Shown in pieces: positions 25,215 through 33,582 of a stretch of DNA of 64,000 nt. Source of the DNA: Clostridiales bacterium (GTDB lineage Bacteria > Bacillota > Clostridia > Saccharofermentanales > Saccharofermentanaceae); NCBI GenBank assembly GCA_017961235.1, contig JAGCXQ010000047.1:1-64000 (forward strand), read 5' to 3'. The notes under the pieces were generated by a model. It had not been told where the DNA came from and did no database searches. It was given only the letters and a program-made list of their open reading frames with translations. Position 1 is the first letter of the stretch; each line of letters starts with the position of its first letter. The position numbers and the translations under genes were made by a program.

Positions 25215-26447
25215 TCAGACTGCCTTACGGAAAAGAAGTGCGGCGTTATGTCCGCCGAAGCCGAGGGAATTACTCATCGCATACTGTATGCTGCGCTGTT
25301 TTCCGCTTCCGAAGGTGTAGTCGAGATCCAGTTCTTCCTCGCCGGAAAAAGAGTTTCTGGTCAGGTGAATATAGCTCTCCGTGATTGCACGGATGCAGAC
25401 GATCGCTTCGATCGCGCCGGCGCCTCCGAGGAGATGGCCGGTCATGGACTTCGTGGAATTGATTGAGACCTTCTCCGCATCTTCTCCCATTGCATACTTG
25501 ATCGCGCGTGTCTCGTAAAGATCATTTAGATGCGTCGAGGTACCGTGGGCATTGATGTAATCAATTTCGGCAGGGAGGATTCCTGCCTGAGCCATGGCGA
25601 TTTTCATCGCCATACCGGCTCCGCTGCCATCTGGGGTTGGGGAAGTTATGTGATATGCATCGTTCGTTACACCATAGCCCACGACCTCGGCAAGGATATT
25701 CGCATTCCTTTTTACGGCATGCGCATATTCTTCAAGAATAAGAATTCCGGCTCCTTCACCCAGAACAAAACCATCGCGGTCCTTGTCAAAAGGACGGCAG
25801 GCATGCTCCGGATCGGAACAGGTGGAAAGTGCTTTTAGCGCGGAAAAACCGCGGATAGCTGAACTTGTGATGGCGGCTTCGGTTCCGCCGGCTACGATCA
25901 CATCGGCTTCACCCAGACGGATCGAGTTATACGCCTCGCCGATACAGTGGCTCCCTGTCGCGCAGGCGGTGGAGATATCCATGTTCTTTCCCTTCAGGCC
26001 GAACTGGATCGCGATATTCGCCGATGCCATGTTCGTGATAACCAGGGGAATATAAAGCGGATCGGTCTTCGCACCGCTCAGAAACTTCGGGATCTCCATC
26101 TCGTGCTTCTGCATCGCGCCGATACCGCAGCCGACGATCACGCCCAGACGGAACGGATCTTCACAGGAAAGATCCAGGCCGGAATCGAGAAGTGCCTCTC
26201 TCGTCGCAGCTACCGCATACTGCGAGAAAAGCTCCATTCTTTTCGCGGATTTAAAGTCCATAAAATCGCGGGGATCAAAGCCTTTGACTTCGCCGGCGAG
26301 CTTGATGGGAGAACTAGAAACATCTACCTTCGTAATCGGTGCGATCCCGTTTCTGCCTTCTTTCAGGCCCTGCCAGAATGAGGCCACATTATTGCCCAGC
26401 GGAGTGACAGCTCCCAGGCCTGTGATTACGACGCGTCTTGTTTCCAT
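25215..26447 (-). CDS. fabF: Beta-ketoacyl-ACP synthase II
   Basis: 410 residues. Nucleophile Cys162 in DISTACATGSHC, His in YINAHGTSTHLND (~300), and the second His region GHLLGGAGAIEA. It condenses malonyl-ACP with acyl-ACP in fatty-acid or polyketide-type synthesis, in the cytoplasm. ATG 26447 is supported by AAAGGA on the minus strand; a longer frame upstream lacks support. No other fab gene is beside it, so it may be an accessory enzyme. It is divergent from a TetR-type regulator, which may control it. Confidence 0.9.
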   Translation of the reverse strand: METRRVVITGLGAVTPLGNNVASFWQGLKEGRNGIAPITKVDVSSSPIKLAGEVKGFDPRDFMDFKSAKRMELFSQYAVAATREALLDSGLDLSCEDPFRLGVIVGCGIGAMQKHEMEIPKFLSGAKTDPLYIPLVITNMASANIAIQFGLKGKNMDISTACATGSHCIGEAYNSIRLGEADVIVAGGTEAAITSSAIRGFSALKALSTCSDPEHACRPFDKDRDGFVLGEGAGILILEEYAHAVKRNANILAEVVGYGVTNDAYHITSPTPDGSGAGMAMKIAMAQAGILPAEIDYINAHGTSTHLNDLYETRAIKYAMGEDAEKVSINSTKSMTGHLLGGAGAIEAIVCIRAITESYIHLTRNSFSGEEELDLDYTFGSGKQRSIQYAMSNSLGFGGHNAALLFRKAV

Positions 26448-26663
26448 AGTACCGATCCTTTTTTCTTTCCTTCGAGTAAAAGTGTAATCAAATCCCGATG
26501 AAACAGGAACGGTCAAGATCGCCGAAGTATCCGATTTTGCGGAATATTGAAAATCTGTGAAAAATAGTACAAAATCCGCAATTTGCGCAAATACTGAAAG
26601 ATTGGCGGTATATGGCGAAAAATGTGGTATCATGCTTGATAGGAAAAGAACGGAGGAAGACGA
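26448..26663. promoter_or_regulatory. fabF/TetR divergent control region
   Basis: A weak plus-strand promoter, TTGGCG (26602) with 17 bases to TGGTAT (26625), precedes the regulator. An inverted repeat TTGCGGA ... TCCGCAA (about 26538 and 26575) and the palindrome TTGCGCAA lie in the middle and are candidate operators. No convincing minus-strand promoter was found by eye. Confidence 0.45.
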
Positions 26664-27206
26664 ATGGCATTACTTACCAAGGGCGCGATCATGAATACTT
26701 TTGAAGAGATGCTCGAAGAGATGCCTTTCGACAAGATCACTGTCTCCGCACTTGTGAAGAGATCCGGCATCAGCCCGAATACTTTTTACTACCACTACTG
26801 CGATAAGTATGCCCTTCTCAACGAATGGTTCGGCATGAAGCTTCGTGTGATCCGGCAGGACGAAGATGAGTTCGCCGGCTGGCAGAAAAGGATCAAGTTC
26901 TTCTTCCTCATGTGCCACGATAACCCGCGCCTGATCCATCACATTTTCGACTCGCTTTCGCGTGAGCAGCTCGAGCACTATATCTTCGAGATCACTGACA
27001 AAGTGTTCATCAGCTATGTCCGTAAAAAAGCGCAAGGCAAAACCGTATCCGAGAAAAAGATCCGCGAGATCGCGCGATTCTATACATATGCATTTATCGG
27101 CTTCTTCCTCGAGTATATCTGGGATGACATGGAAGAAGATGTCGATTCGAAAGTCGATCACTTAAGTGAGATGTTCGACCGGTTTATCGAGAGTGCGATC
27201 CAGTAA
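26664..27206 (+). CDS. TetR/AcrR-family regulator
   Basis: 180 residues. The N-terminal HTH is clear: ITVSALVKRSGISPNTFYYHYCDKYAL. The ligand domain is the TetR_C-33 type often seen in Clostridial regulators. Divergent from fabF, so repression of fabF, of itself, or of the MFS pump 250 bases downstream are all possible. Start at ATG 26664, with GGAGG just upstream. Confidence 0.85.
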   Translation: MALLTKGAIMNTFEEMLEEMPFDKITVSALVKRSGISPNTFYYHYCDKYALLNEWFGMKLRVIRQDEDEFAGWQKRIKFFFLMCHDNPRLIHHIFDSLSREQLEHYIFEITDKVFISYVRKKAQGKTVSEKKIREIARFYTYAFIGFFLEYIWDDMEEDVDSKVDHLSEMFDRFIESAIQ

Positions 27207-27344
27207 TTTTCGATCGAAGAAAACAACACCATCTACTCCGCAAATTGAATCCGGCTTCTATACTGTAAGTTTAATCCGGGGCTTTTCCGTCGTTTCAGTG
27301 ATACAATATCCGATGAAAAGAAAAATATAAGAGAGGATATCCCC

Positions 27345-27383
27345 ATGAAACGCTGCATTGCAGATGCTCCACGCAGAGCCTGA
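27345..27383 (+). CDS. Twelve-residue leader peptide upstream of the MFS pump
   Basis: Starts MKRCIADAPRR and ends in Ala-stop. GAGAGGA lies seven bases before the ATG. Its last codons run into the first arm of a hairpin series that leads to the pump's ribosome site. Short leader peptides of this kind upstream of antibiotic-resistance genes control them by ribosome stalling; that is inference here. Confidence 0.5.
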   Translation: MKRCIADAPRRA

Positions 27384-27457
27384 GGAGACTGTGTGGAGGA
27401 ATAAATAGTTTTCCTCGAGCTTTGCTTCTATAGTCATTTCAACGATAAGGAGCAAAG
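27367..27457 (+). promoter_or_regulatory. Competing hairpins that could mask the MFS ribosome site
   Basis: Stem 1: CTCCACGCAG (27367-27376) with CTGTGTGGAG (27389-27398), one G-U pair. Stem 2: GAGGAA (27396-27401) with TTCCTC (27411-27416); it shares bases with stem 1, so only one can form. Stem 3: CTTTGCT (27420-27426) with AGCAAAG (27451-27457), which ties up the end of the AAGGAG site (27447-27452). The layout resembles translational attenuation in erm and cat leaders. Confidence 0.55.
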
Positions 27458-27459
27458 AT

Positions 27460-28755
27460 ATGAATTACGAAAAAGAAAATAAAAAGAAGAATCCGCTTCG
27501 GGATTTCTATGTCCTTTGGAGCACGCAGAGCCTGTCCCAACTGGGATCGAGCATCACCGCTTTTGCGCTGACACTATGGCTCTTCGATAAGACCGGTTCC
27601 ACTCTGGGTACGGCGGCACTGACGATCTGTACCTATGCGCCCTACGTGATCATGAGTATTTTCGCGGGGGCACTTACCGACCGGTTCAATAAGAAAAAGA
27701 CGATGCTGGTCTGTGATACACTGGCGGCTTTATGTACGGTCGTAGTGTTCCTTCTATATAAGACAGATACGCTAGAGGTCTGGCATCTTTATGCGGTCAA
27801 TGTCTTTTCCGGGCTGATGAATACGGTACAGCAGCCGGCATCGGAAGTAACGATGACCCTGATCGTGCCGAAGGAATACTATCAGAAGATCAGCGGTATG
27901 CATTCGCTGACGAGATCACTGAATTCCATCCTGAATCCGCTGATCGCCACGGCACTTTACGGGCTGTTTGGCATGGGCGTGGTATTTGCGCTGGATCTTC
28001 TTACCTTTGCTACTGCTTTCGTGGCACTGCTGGGTTTTGTCCGGATCCCGGAAAAACCGAGCGAGAAAAAAGAGAGTACACTTGCGCTTGCCAAGGAAGG
28101 ACTACAGTTTCTTAAGAAGACACCACTGGTGTTTTCGCTGATCCTCTTCATGTCCGGTGTCAACTTAGTGGCCTCCGCCTTTGATGCGACACTATATGGA
28201 TATGTGATCCCGAACCCGAAAGGCGGAAAAGAAGTACTTGGCATCGTAACGGCCTGTTCCGGTATCGCGATGGTCATCGGTAGTCTTATCGCATCGAAGA
28301 TGCCGAAACCGAAGGATAGAGTGCGAGTCGTCTTTGTGACGATGCTGATCTCCCTGAGCGTGGAGAACTTCGTGCTGGCCTTCTCGAGAGAACCGGTGCT
28401 GTGGTGTCTGGGACAGATCGTCGGATGGATACTGGTTCCTGTCATGAGTGCGAACCTGGATGTGATCCTTCGAAACTCGATTCCGGTGGAACTGCAGGGC
28501 AGAGTCTATGCGTGTAGAAATACTTTCCAGTTCTTCACGATCCCGATCGGGCTATTCCTCGGAGGACTCATGGTCGATCACGTATGTGAACCCTTCATGG
28601 CAAGACATGCCTATTCCGAGGTTCTGAGAGTGCTTTTCGGGTCGGGAAAAGGATCGGGTGCGGCGCTTGTGATGGGTATCCTGGGACTTGCCGGAACCAT
28701 ACACTGCCTGGTTTTCGGATCGCGATTAAAGAAGTATCATTATAGTGATTCGTGA
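27460..28755 (+). CDS. MFS efflux transporter
   Basis: 431 residues with about 12 membrane segments; motif A-like GALTDRFNKKKTML after segment 2. The whole resembles the drug-efflux (macrolide/Mef-like and H+ antiporter) group of MFS. Export of a toxic compound from the cytoplasm is likely; substrate unknown. AAGGAG seven bases before ATG. A leader peptide and hairpins precede it, and a TetR regulator lies upstream. Confidence 0.85.
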   Translation: MNYEKENKKKNPLRDFYVLWSTQSLSQLGSSITAFALTLWLFDKTGSTLGTAALTICTYAPYVIMSIFAGALTDRFNKKKTMLVCDTLAALCTVVVFLLYKTDTLEVWHLYAVNVFSGLMNTVQQPASEVTMTLIVPKEYYQKISGMHSLTRSLNSILNPLIATALYGLFGMGVVFALDLLTFATAFVALLGFVRIPEKPSEKKESTLALAKEGLQFLKKTPLVFSLILFMSGVNLVASAFDATLYGYVIPNPKGGKEVLGIVTACSGIAMVIGSLIASKMPKPKDRVRVVFVTMLISLSVENFVLAFSREPVLWCLGQIVGWILVPVMSANLDVILRNSIPVELQGRVYACRNTFQFFTIPIGLFLGGLMVDHVCEPFMARHAYSEVLRVLFGSGKGSGAALVMGILGLAGTIHCLVFGSRLKKYHYSDS

Positions 28756-28804
28756 CGCGCGAATTGTGAAAGTGGACCGATTACAAATAAACAATTGAGG
28801 CAGC

Positions 28805-29371
28805 ATGCAGACACGTATTCTGACAATAGAAGAGATACGGGAAGTCTATGAGAAATATCTCTACTATGATTTTCCCGATGATGAGCGAAAACCACTTTCC
28901 CGGATCGAGCAGTCGATCCGGGAAGGGCGGTACCTCTGCGCAGGTGCTTTTGCCGAAGACGGAGGATTTCTTGCCTACGCCTTTTTTGTGTTTGAAAAAG
29001 AATCATGTCTTCTGGACTACTATGCGGTGGTGCCGAAGATGCGAGGAAAAGGAATCGGCTCCGAGTTCCTTCGTAGAGCGGTGGAGCAGTGCAGTTCTGA
29101 AGTAACGATCATTGAGATCGAAGATCCGGAATCAGATGTTTCTGAGGAAGAAAAGAAAGCCCGCAAAAGACGGCTGGACTTTTATCTGAAGGCAGGATGT
29201 ATCAACACGAAAGTGCATGTGCTCGTTTTCGGAGTAGAATACCTTCTTTTGGAATATCCCCTGAAGGGTATTCATAGCGAAGAAACGATAGCGGATGGGT
29301 ATTGCGCGATCTATCGGGCGATCCTTCCGAAGAAAATGTATGAGCAGAATATAGATGTGAGGAGGAAGTGA
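28805..29371 (+). CDS. GNAT N-acetyltransferase
   Basis: 188 residues. Acetyl-CoA loop MRGKGIGSEFL, preceded by LLDYYAVVPK, and a C-terminal KRRLDFYLKAGC. Substrate unknown. Ends three bases before the S51-NUDIX gene and is probably cotranscribed with it. Confidence 0.8.
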   Translation: MQTRILTIEEIREVYEKYLYYDFPDDERKPLSRIEQSIREGRYLCAGAFAEDGGFLAYAFFVFEKESCLLDYYAVVPKMRGKGIGSEFLRRAVEQCSSEVTIIEIEDPESDVSEEEKKARKRRLDFYLKAGCINTKVHVLVFGVEYLLLEYPLKGIHSEETIADGYCAIYRAILPKKMYEQNIDVRRK

Positions 29372-29374
29372 AGG

Positions 29375-30577
29375 ATGGCGAAATTGTTTTTATGTGGTGG
29401 CGGATTCGGAAAACAGATGGAAGATATTTATCCTGTTTTTAATGCGGTGATCGACCACACAAAGCCGCTACTTTATATCCCTCTGGCGATGCCGGAAGAG
29501 ACACATACTCTGGACGAATGTTACGCATGGATCCAAAATGAACTGAAAGAAGGCGGAGTCGAGGTCCCTTCGATCGAGATGGTGCGCTCGTATGAGGAGA
29601 TCCTGACTAAGGATTTCTCGGAGTATTGTGCACTTTATTTTGGAGGCGGAAATACATTCTCGCTTCTAAAAGGACTGAAGGACAGCGGTGCTTTTACCAA
29701 GATAAAGGAATACCTCCTGGGAGACGGAGTCGTGTTCGGAAGCTCGGCAGGAGAGATCATTTTCGGGAAGGACATCATGACAGCCATCACCGAAGATCCG
29801 AATGATGTCGGACTTCAGGATACAGAAGGATTCGATGTGCTCTCCGGGATCTCGCTGGATGCGCACTACACCAATGCGAAAACAAAAGAAGATCACGAGC
29901 GCGTCACTGCTTTTCTCACGGAATATTCGGTCGAGAACGGGAAGGTGATCGCGCTTCCGGAGGAGGACACGCTGTTCATTGACGGAGATGTGGTCCAGGT
30001 CATCGGATCCCGCCCGTACTATGTCTTTGAAAACGGTGTTCGGCTGGAGAAGATGGCCGAACTTCGAAATGAACTCACGGATAATGAGTGGCCTTTAGAA
30101 TACATTGACCACGATCGATGGGTCGCCAGAGGCATCGTTTTCGATGAAGAAGGAAACTTCTATTTCATCCGCGCCACCCGAGATGACATGTTCGGCAAGG
30201 CGACCATGATCGAGACACCTGGCGGCGGTGTGGAGAAAGGGGAAAACCTGAGCATGGCGATCCACCGAGAACTCAGTGAAGAACTTGGCGTAGAGGTCGA
30301 CGTGATATGTAAGATCGGTGTAGTCAGCGATTACTACAATGTGATCCACCGGCACAACTTCAACAACTATTTCCTGTGTAAGGTGAAGTCTTTCGGCGAG
30401 AAGCACTTAACGGAAGATGAGATCAATGACTTCCATCTTTCCACGCTGAAACTGACCTTTGATGAGGTCATTGCCGAGTACGAAAAACGCAGGGAAACAC
30501 CTATCGGAAGACTGGTAGCCAACCGCGAGCTTCCGATAGTCATGAGAGCGAAAGAGATCATGGATACGCTCAAGTAA
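29375..30577 (+). CDS. S51 (PepE/cyanophycinase-like) peptidase fused to NUDIX hydrolase
   Basis: 400 residues. Residues ~1-215: class-I glutamine-amidotransferase-like fold of family S51 with the nucleophile serine in FGSSAGEI, FGGGN before it, and a LDAHYTN histidine motif. Residues ~235-400: NUDIX domain with box GGGVEKGENLSMAIHRELSEEL plus G, fitting G-x5-E-x7-REUxEExGU. So one chain carries a dipeptidase-like and a pyrophosphohydrolase-like unit. Substrates unknown. GGAGG precedes the ATG. Confidence 0.85.
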   Translation: MAKLFLCGGGFGKQMEDIYPVFNAVIDHTKPLLYIPLAMPEETHTLDECYAWIQNELKEGGVEVPSIEMVRSYEEILTKDFSEYCALYFGGGNTFSLLKGLKDSGAFTKIKEYLLGDGVVFGSSAGEIIFGKDIMTAITEDPNDVGLQDTEGFDVLSGISLDAHYTNAKTKEDHERVTAFLTEYSVENGKVIALPEEDTLFIDGDVVQVIGSRPYYVFENGVRLEKMAELRNELTDNEWPLEYIDHDRWVARGIVFDEEGNFYFIRATRDDMFGKATMIETPGGGVEKGENLSMAIHRELSEELGVEVDVICKIGVVSDYYNVIHRHNFNNYFLCKVKSFGEKHLTEDEINDFHLSTLKLTFDEVIAEYEKRRETPIGRLVANRELPIVMRAKEIMDTLK

Positions 30578-30602
30578 CAAGTGCTTTTGAAGGAGAATAT
30601 GG

Positions 30603-31541
30603 ATGTATTTTGATGAACTGAAAACAGGCATGACGGTAGATACGGCGCCGGCGGTGATCGAGAAAGAAAAGATGCTGGCTTTTGCCCGGGAATACGATAA
30701 CATTCCGCTTCATGTGGATGAGGATTACGCGAAGACGACACATTTCGGAAGAGTCATCGCGCCGGGGGTCATGTCTTTTATGGCGGTCTGGGCAAAGTAC
30801 CTGGATGTGGCCTTTTTCGAAGATGCGCTTCTGGCTGGAAAGTCCACCCGGATCGAGTGGGTGAAGCCGGTCTTTGCCGGGGACGTACTGACCGGAAAAG
30901 CCACCATTACCAAACTGATACCTAGAAATGAGAAAAACGGCCTGGTGGAGCTGACGATCGATGTATACAACCAGGATGGAGAACTTGTGCTGACCAATGT
31001 GACGGAAGCCGTCGTGAAGTGCAGAAAGAAGATACTGGAAACCGAAAGACTTTTCCTTCGGGAGATGACCATGAGTGATCTGGATGCGCTTTTTGCGGTG
31101 CTGGGCGATCCGGAGATCATGCAGCACTATCCCTATACCTTCGATGAGGAGCGCGTGCGCTCCTGGATCGAAAGGAACATGAACCGATACAGAAATGACG
31201 GATTCGGCCTTTGGGCGGTCTGCCTGAAGGACACGGGGGAAATGATCGGGGACTGCGGTCTTACCCTTCAGAATATCGACGGGACGATGCTGCCGGAGAT
31301 CGGATACCATATCCGGAAAGACCAGCAGAGAAAAGGGTATGCAAAAGAAGCATCCGCGGCCGTCCGTGACTGGGCTTTCCAGAACACAGAATATCCGGCG
31401 CTATATTCCTACTGCAAGTACACCAACGTGGGTTCTTTTAAAACAGCGGAATCCATCGGCATGCATTTCGAAAAAGAATACCCGGATGAGGCAAATAAGA
31501 TCACGCATGTTTCCGTGATCCGGAGAGAAGACATGCTATAA
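30603..31541 (+). CDS. MaoC-like hydratase fused to GNAT acetyltransferase
   Basis: 312 residues. Residues ~1-142: hot-dog fold of MaoC/PhaJ dehydratases with catalytic-type motif DNIPLHVDEDYAKTTHFG followed by IAPG. Residues ~145-312: RimJ/RimL GNAT (LETERLFLREM, GDCGLTLQNI, EIGYHIRKDQQRKGYAKEA, TAESIGM). The join is seamless, at the place where a GNAT start methionine would be. AAGGAG precedes ATG 30603. Reactions and substrates unknown. Confidence 0.85.
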   Translation: MYFDELKTGMTVDTAPAVIEKEKMLAFAREYDNIPLHVDEDYAKTTHFGRVIAPGVMSFMAVWAKYLDVAFFEDALLAGKSTRIEWVKPVFAGDVLTGKATITKLIPRNEKNGLVELTIDVYNQDGELVLTNVTEAVVKCRKKILETERLFLREMTMSDLDALFAVLGDPEIMQHYPYTFDEERVRSWIERNMNRYRNDGFGLWAVCLKDTGEMIGDCGLTLQNIDGTMLPEIGYHIRKDQQRKGYAKEASAAVRDWAFQNTEYPALYSYCKYTNVGSFKTAESIGMHFEKEYPDEANKITHVSVIRREDML

Positions 31542-31614
31542 TTGAGATAGTGTTTCTGACGAAGACGACAGAACTGTATGACAGCTGATAGAGGAAAAAA
31601 AGGAGGAGCACATC

Positions 31615-32760
31615 TTGGAGAATAAAAAGTACCGGAATTTTTTTTCGGAGATCGGAAAAACAGACGAGGAGATCGAAAAGAAAATAAACGAGGCGGTGGA
31701 GATCTTCTTCTTCGATGAGGAAGAAAGGATCTATCACGAAGCCGGTGACGATATGGGATATCTGGAGGATACCGGGAATCATGATGCCAGAACAGAGGGT
31801 ATGTCCTATGGCATGATGATGGCCGTCCAGCTCGATAGAAAAGCTATCTTCGACCGGATCTGGAAATGGGCGAAGACGTATATGTATATGGATCAGGGAG
31901 AGAACGAAGGATATTTCGCTTGGTCATGCAAGACGGACGGAACGAAGAATGCCTTCGGACCGGCACCGGATGGAGAAGAGTTTTTCGCGATGGCGCTGTT
32001 CTTCGCATCCCACCGATGGGGCGACGGAGAGGGCATTTTCAATTACAGCGAACAGGCGAGATCGATCCTGCGCGCATGCCTGCATAAAGGCGAGAACGGG
32101 AGAGACGGAAAGCCGATGTGGAATCACGAGAACCACCTGTTCCTCTTTGTTCCGGGAAGTCCTTTCTCCGATCCGTCGTATCATCTTCCGCATTTTTATG
32201 AGCTGTTCGCGCAATGGGCAGATGAAGAAGACAGGGAATTCTTTAAAGAGGCGGCGAAGGCCAGCCGTGAATATCTCGTGAAGGCATGTCATCCGGTGAC
32301 CGGACTGAATGCCGAGTATGCGCAATTCGATGGTTCTCCGATGGATAAGAAACTGCCGTGGGGATCGTTCGGCGACTTCTTCAGCGATGCATACAGAACC
32401 GCAGCAAATATCGGCCTGGATGCAGAGTGGTACGGAAAAGACGTGGGCCAGTACAGTGTGCCGCTGCGCATGATGAAGTTCTTCGGAACGGATCTGGAAG
32501 CAGTACGCTGCGCATATAAGATCGATGGAACACCTCTGGACAGACCTGTGCTTCACCCGCTGGGCCTTCTTGCTACGATCGCGCAGAGTACTCTGGCGAT
32601 CCCGTATAGTGAAGAGGCGGATAGTGCTTTTGCAGAGGCAAAGAAATGGGTCGAATGGTTCTGGAATGAGCCGATGCGAAAAGGCGAGCGCCGCTACTAT
32701 GACAACTGTCTTTATATGTTTGCGGTCCTGGCGCTGTCCGGAAATTACCGGATCTGGTAA
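31615..32760 (+). CDS. Reducing-end xylose-releasing exo-oligoxylanase (GH8)
   Basis: 381 residues; from memory closely similar along its whole length to Bacillus halodurans Rex (EC 3.2.1.156). Catalytic acid Glu61 in DARTEGMSYGMMMA, base Asp257 in FFSDAYRTAANIG, and the LHPLGL loop near the residue that limits the +2 site in Rex. No signal peptide, so it acts on imported xylo-oligosaccharides from the reducing end. TTG start, with AAGGAGGAG upstream. Fits the xylan pathway with the two GH10 enzymes in this window. Confidence 0.92.
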   Translation: MENKKYRNFFSEIGKTDEEIEKKINEAVEIFFFDEEERIYHEAGDDMGYLEDTGNHDARTEGMSYGMMMAVQLDRKAIFDRIWKWAKTYMYMDQGENEGYFAWSCKTDGTKNAFGPAPDGEEFFAMALFFASHRWGDGEGIFNYSEQARSILRACLHKGENGRDGKPMWNHENHLFLFVPGSPFSDPSYHLPHFYELFAQWADEEDREFFKEAAKASREYLVKACHPVTGLNAEYAQFDGSPMDKKLPWGSFGDFFSDAYRTAANIGLDAEWYGKDVGQYSVPLRMMKFFGTDLEAVRCAYKIDGTPLDRPVLHPLGLLATIAQSTLAIPYSEEADSAFAEAKKWVEWFWNEPMRKGERRYYDNCLYMFAVLALSGNYRIW

Positions 32761-32806
32761 AGACCAAAGACCTTACTAAAACTGATCCAAACAGGAGGGA
32801 AGAGCG

Positions 32807-33472
32807 ATGGCAGATATGAGAACGATCCAGGTTACGGGAAAAGGAAAGATCAGCGTTAAGCCGGATATGATGCGGCTGACGATCACGCTCGAGGGTACCT
32901 GTAAGGATTATGGTGTGACGCTGAAGCGTACCTCAGACGACACGGAAAAGCTCAGGACGCTGGTATGCGGATCGGATTTTGCCGGAGAAGATCTCAAGAC
33001 GATCAGCTTCAACGTGAATACCGAGTACGAGTCCTATGAGGAAGAAGGTGTCTATAAACAGCGCTTCACCGGATACCGTTATATTCATGTGATGAAGCTG
33101 GAATTTGATTCCGATAATGATCGGCTGGGACAGCTTCTCGCTGCACTTTCCGGAAGTGACCTTCACCCGGAATTCCGCATCAGCTATACCGTAAAAGACA
33201 GAGAAGCGGCGAAGAATAAGCTCCTCGCAGATGCTGTCCGGGATGCGTCGGAAAAGGCGAAGATCCTCGCCGGTGCGGCCGGTGTCTCCCTAAAGGAGAT
33301 TCAGAAGATCAACTATTCCTGGGGCGAGGTCGATCTTGAAGTCCGGCCGATGAACCTCATGTGCGAGCACAGCATGAAGATATCCTCTTCTGCCGGAGGA
33401 TATGATCTGAATATCGAACCCGATGATATCGAAGTATCGGATACGGTGACAGTAGTGTGGGAAATCGCTTGA
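32807..33472 (+). CDS. SIMPL (DUF541) domain protein
   Basis: 221 residues, no signal peptide. TIQVTGKGKISVKPD at the start and the A-x-x-D-A-x-x-K-A helix (LADAVRDASEKAKILAGAAG) match the SIMPL family. Bacterial members act in stress and envelope roles, but function is unknown. AGGAGGG precedes ATG. Its last bases overlap the promoter for the VUT gene. Confidence 0.85.
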   Translation: MADMRTIQVTGKGKISVKPDMMRLTITLEGTCKDYGVTLKRTSDDTEKLRTLVCGSDFAGEDLKTISFNVNTEYESYEEEGVYKQRFTGYRYIHVMKLEFDSDNDRLGQLLAALSGSDLHPEFRISYTVKDREAAKNKLLADAVRDASEKAKILAGAAGVSLKEIQKINYSWGEVDLEVRPMNLMCEHSMKISSSAGGYDLNIEPDDIEVSDTVTVVWEIA

Positions 33473-33496
33473 TTTTTCGGATTTCCATATTATAAT
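33469..33496 (+). promoter_or_regulatory. Promoter of the VUT/YhhQ gene
   Basis: TTGATT, 16 bases, TATAAT. The -35 box overlaps the SIMPL stop codon. Confidence 0.7.
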
Positions 33497-33506
33497 AGGC
33501 AATGCA

Positions 33507-33573
33507 GTGACAGAAGTCACGCCAAGCAGTTCGGGTCCGATATCCTGCTTGTAAAAGATTAAAACCAAAGGAG
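33507..33573 (+). promoter_or_regulatory. preQ1-I-like riboswitch candidate
   Basis: A small hairpin GTGAC/GTCAC (33507-33520) is followed by AAGCAG (33524-33529) paired with CTGCTT (33545-33550). The loop holds TTCG, GGT (33534-33536), C, and GATATC. A-rich tail 33551-33563 leads to ACC (33564-33566), which can pair with GGT as a pseudoknot just before AAGGAG (33568-33573). This is the preQ1-I order: stem, loop, A-rich tail, short pseudoknot covering the ribosome site. The downstream gene is of the queuosine-precursor transporter type. Confidence 0.55.
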
Positions 33574-33582
33574 AAAATAATA

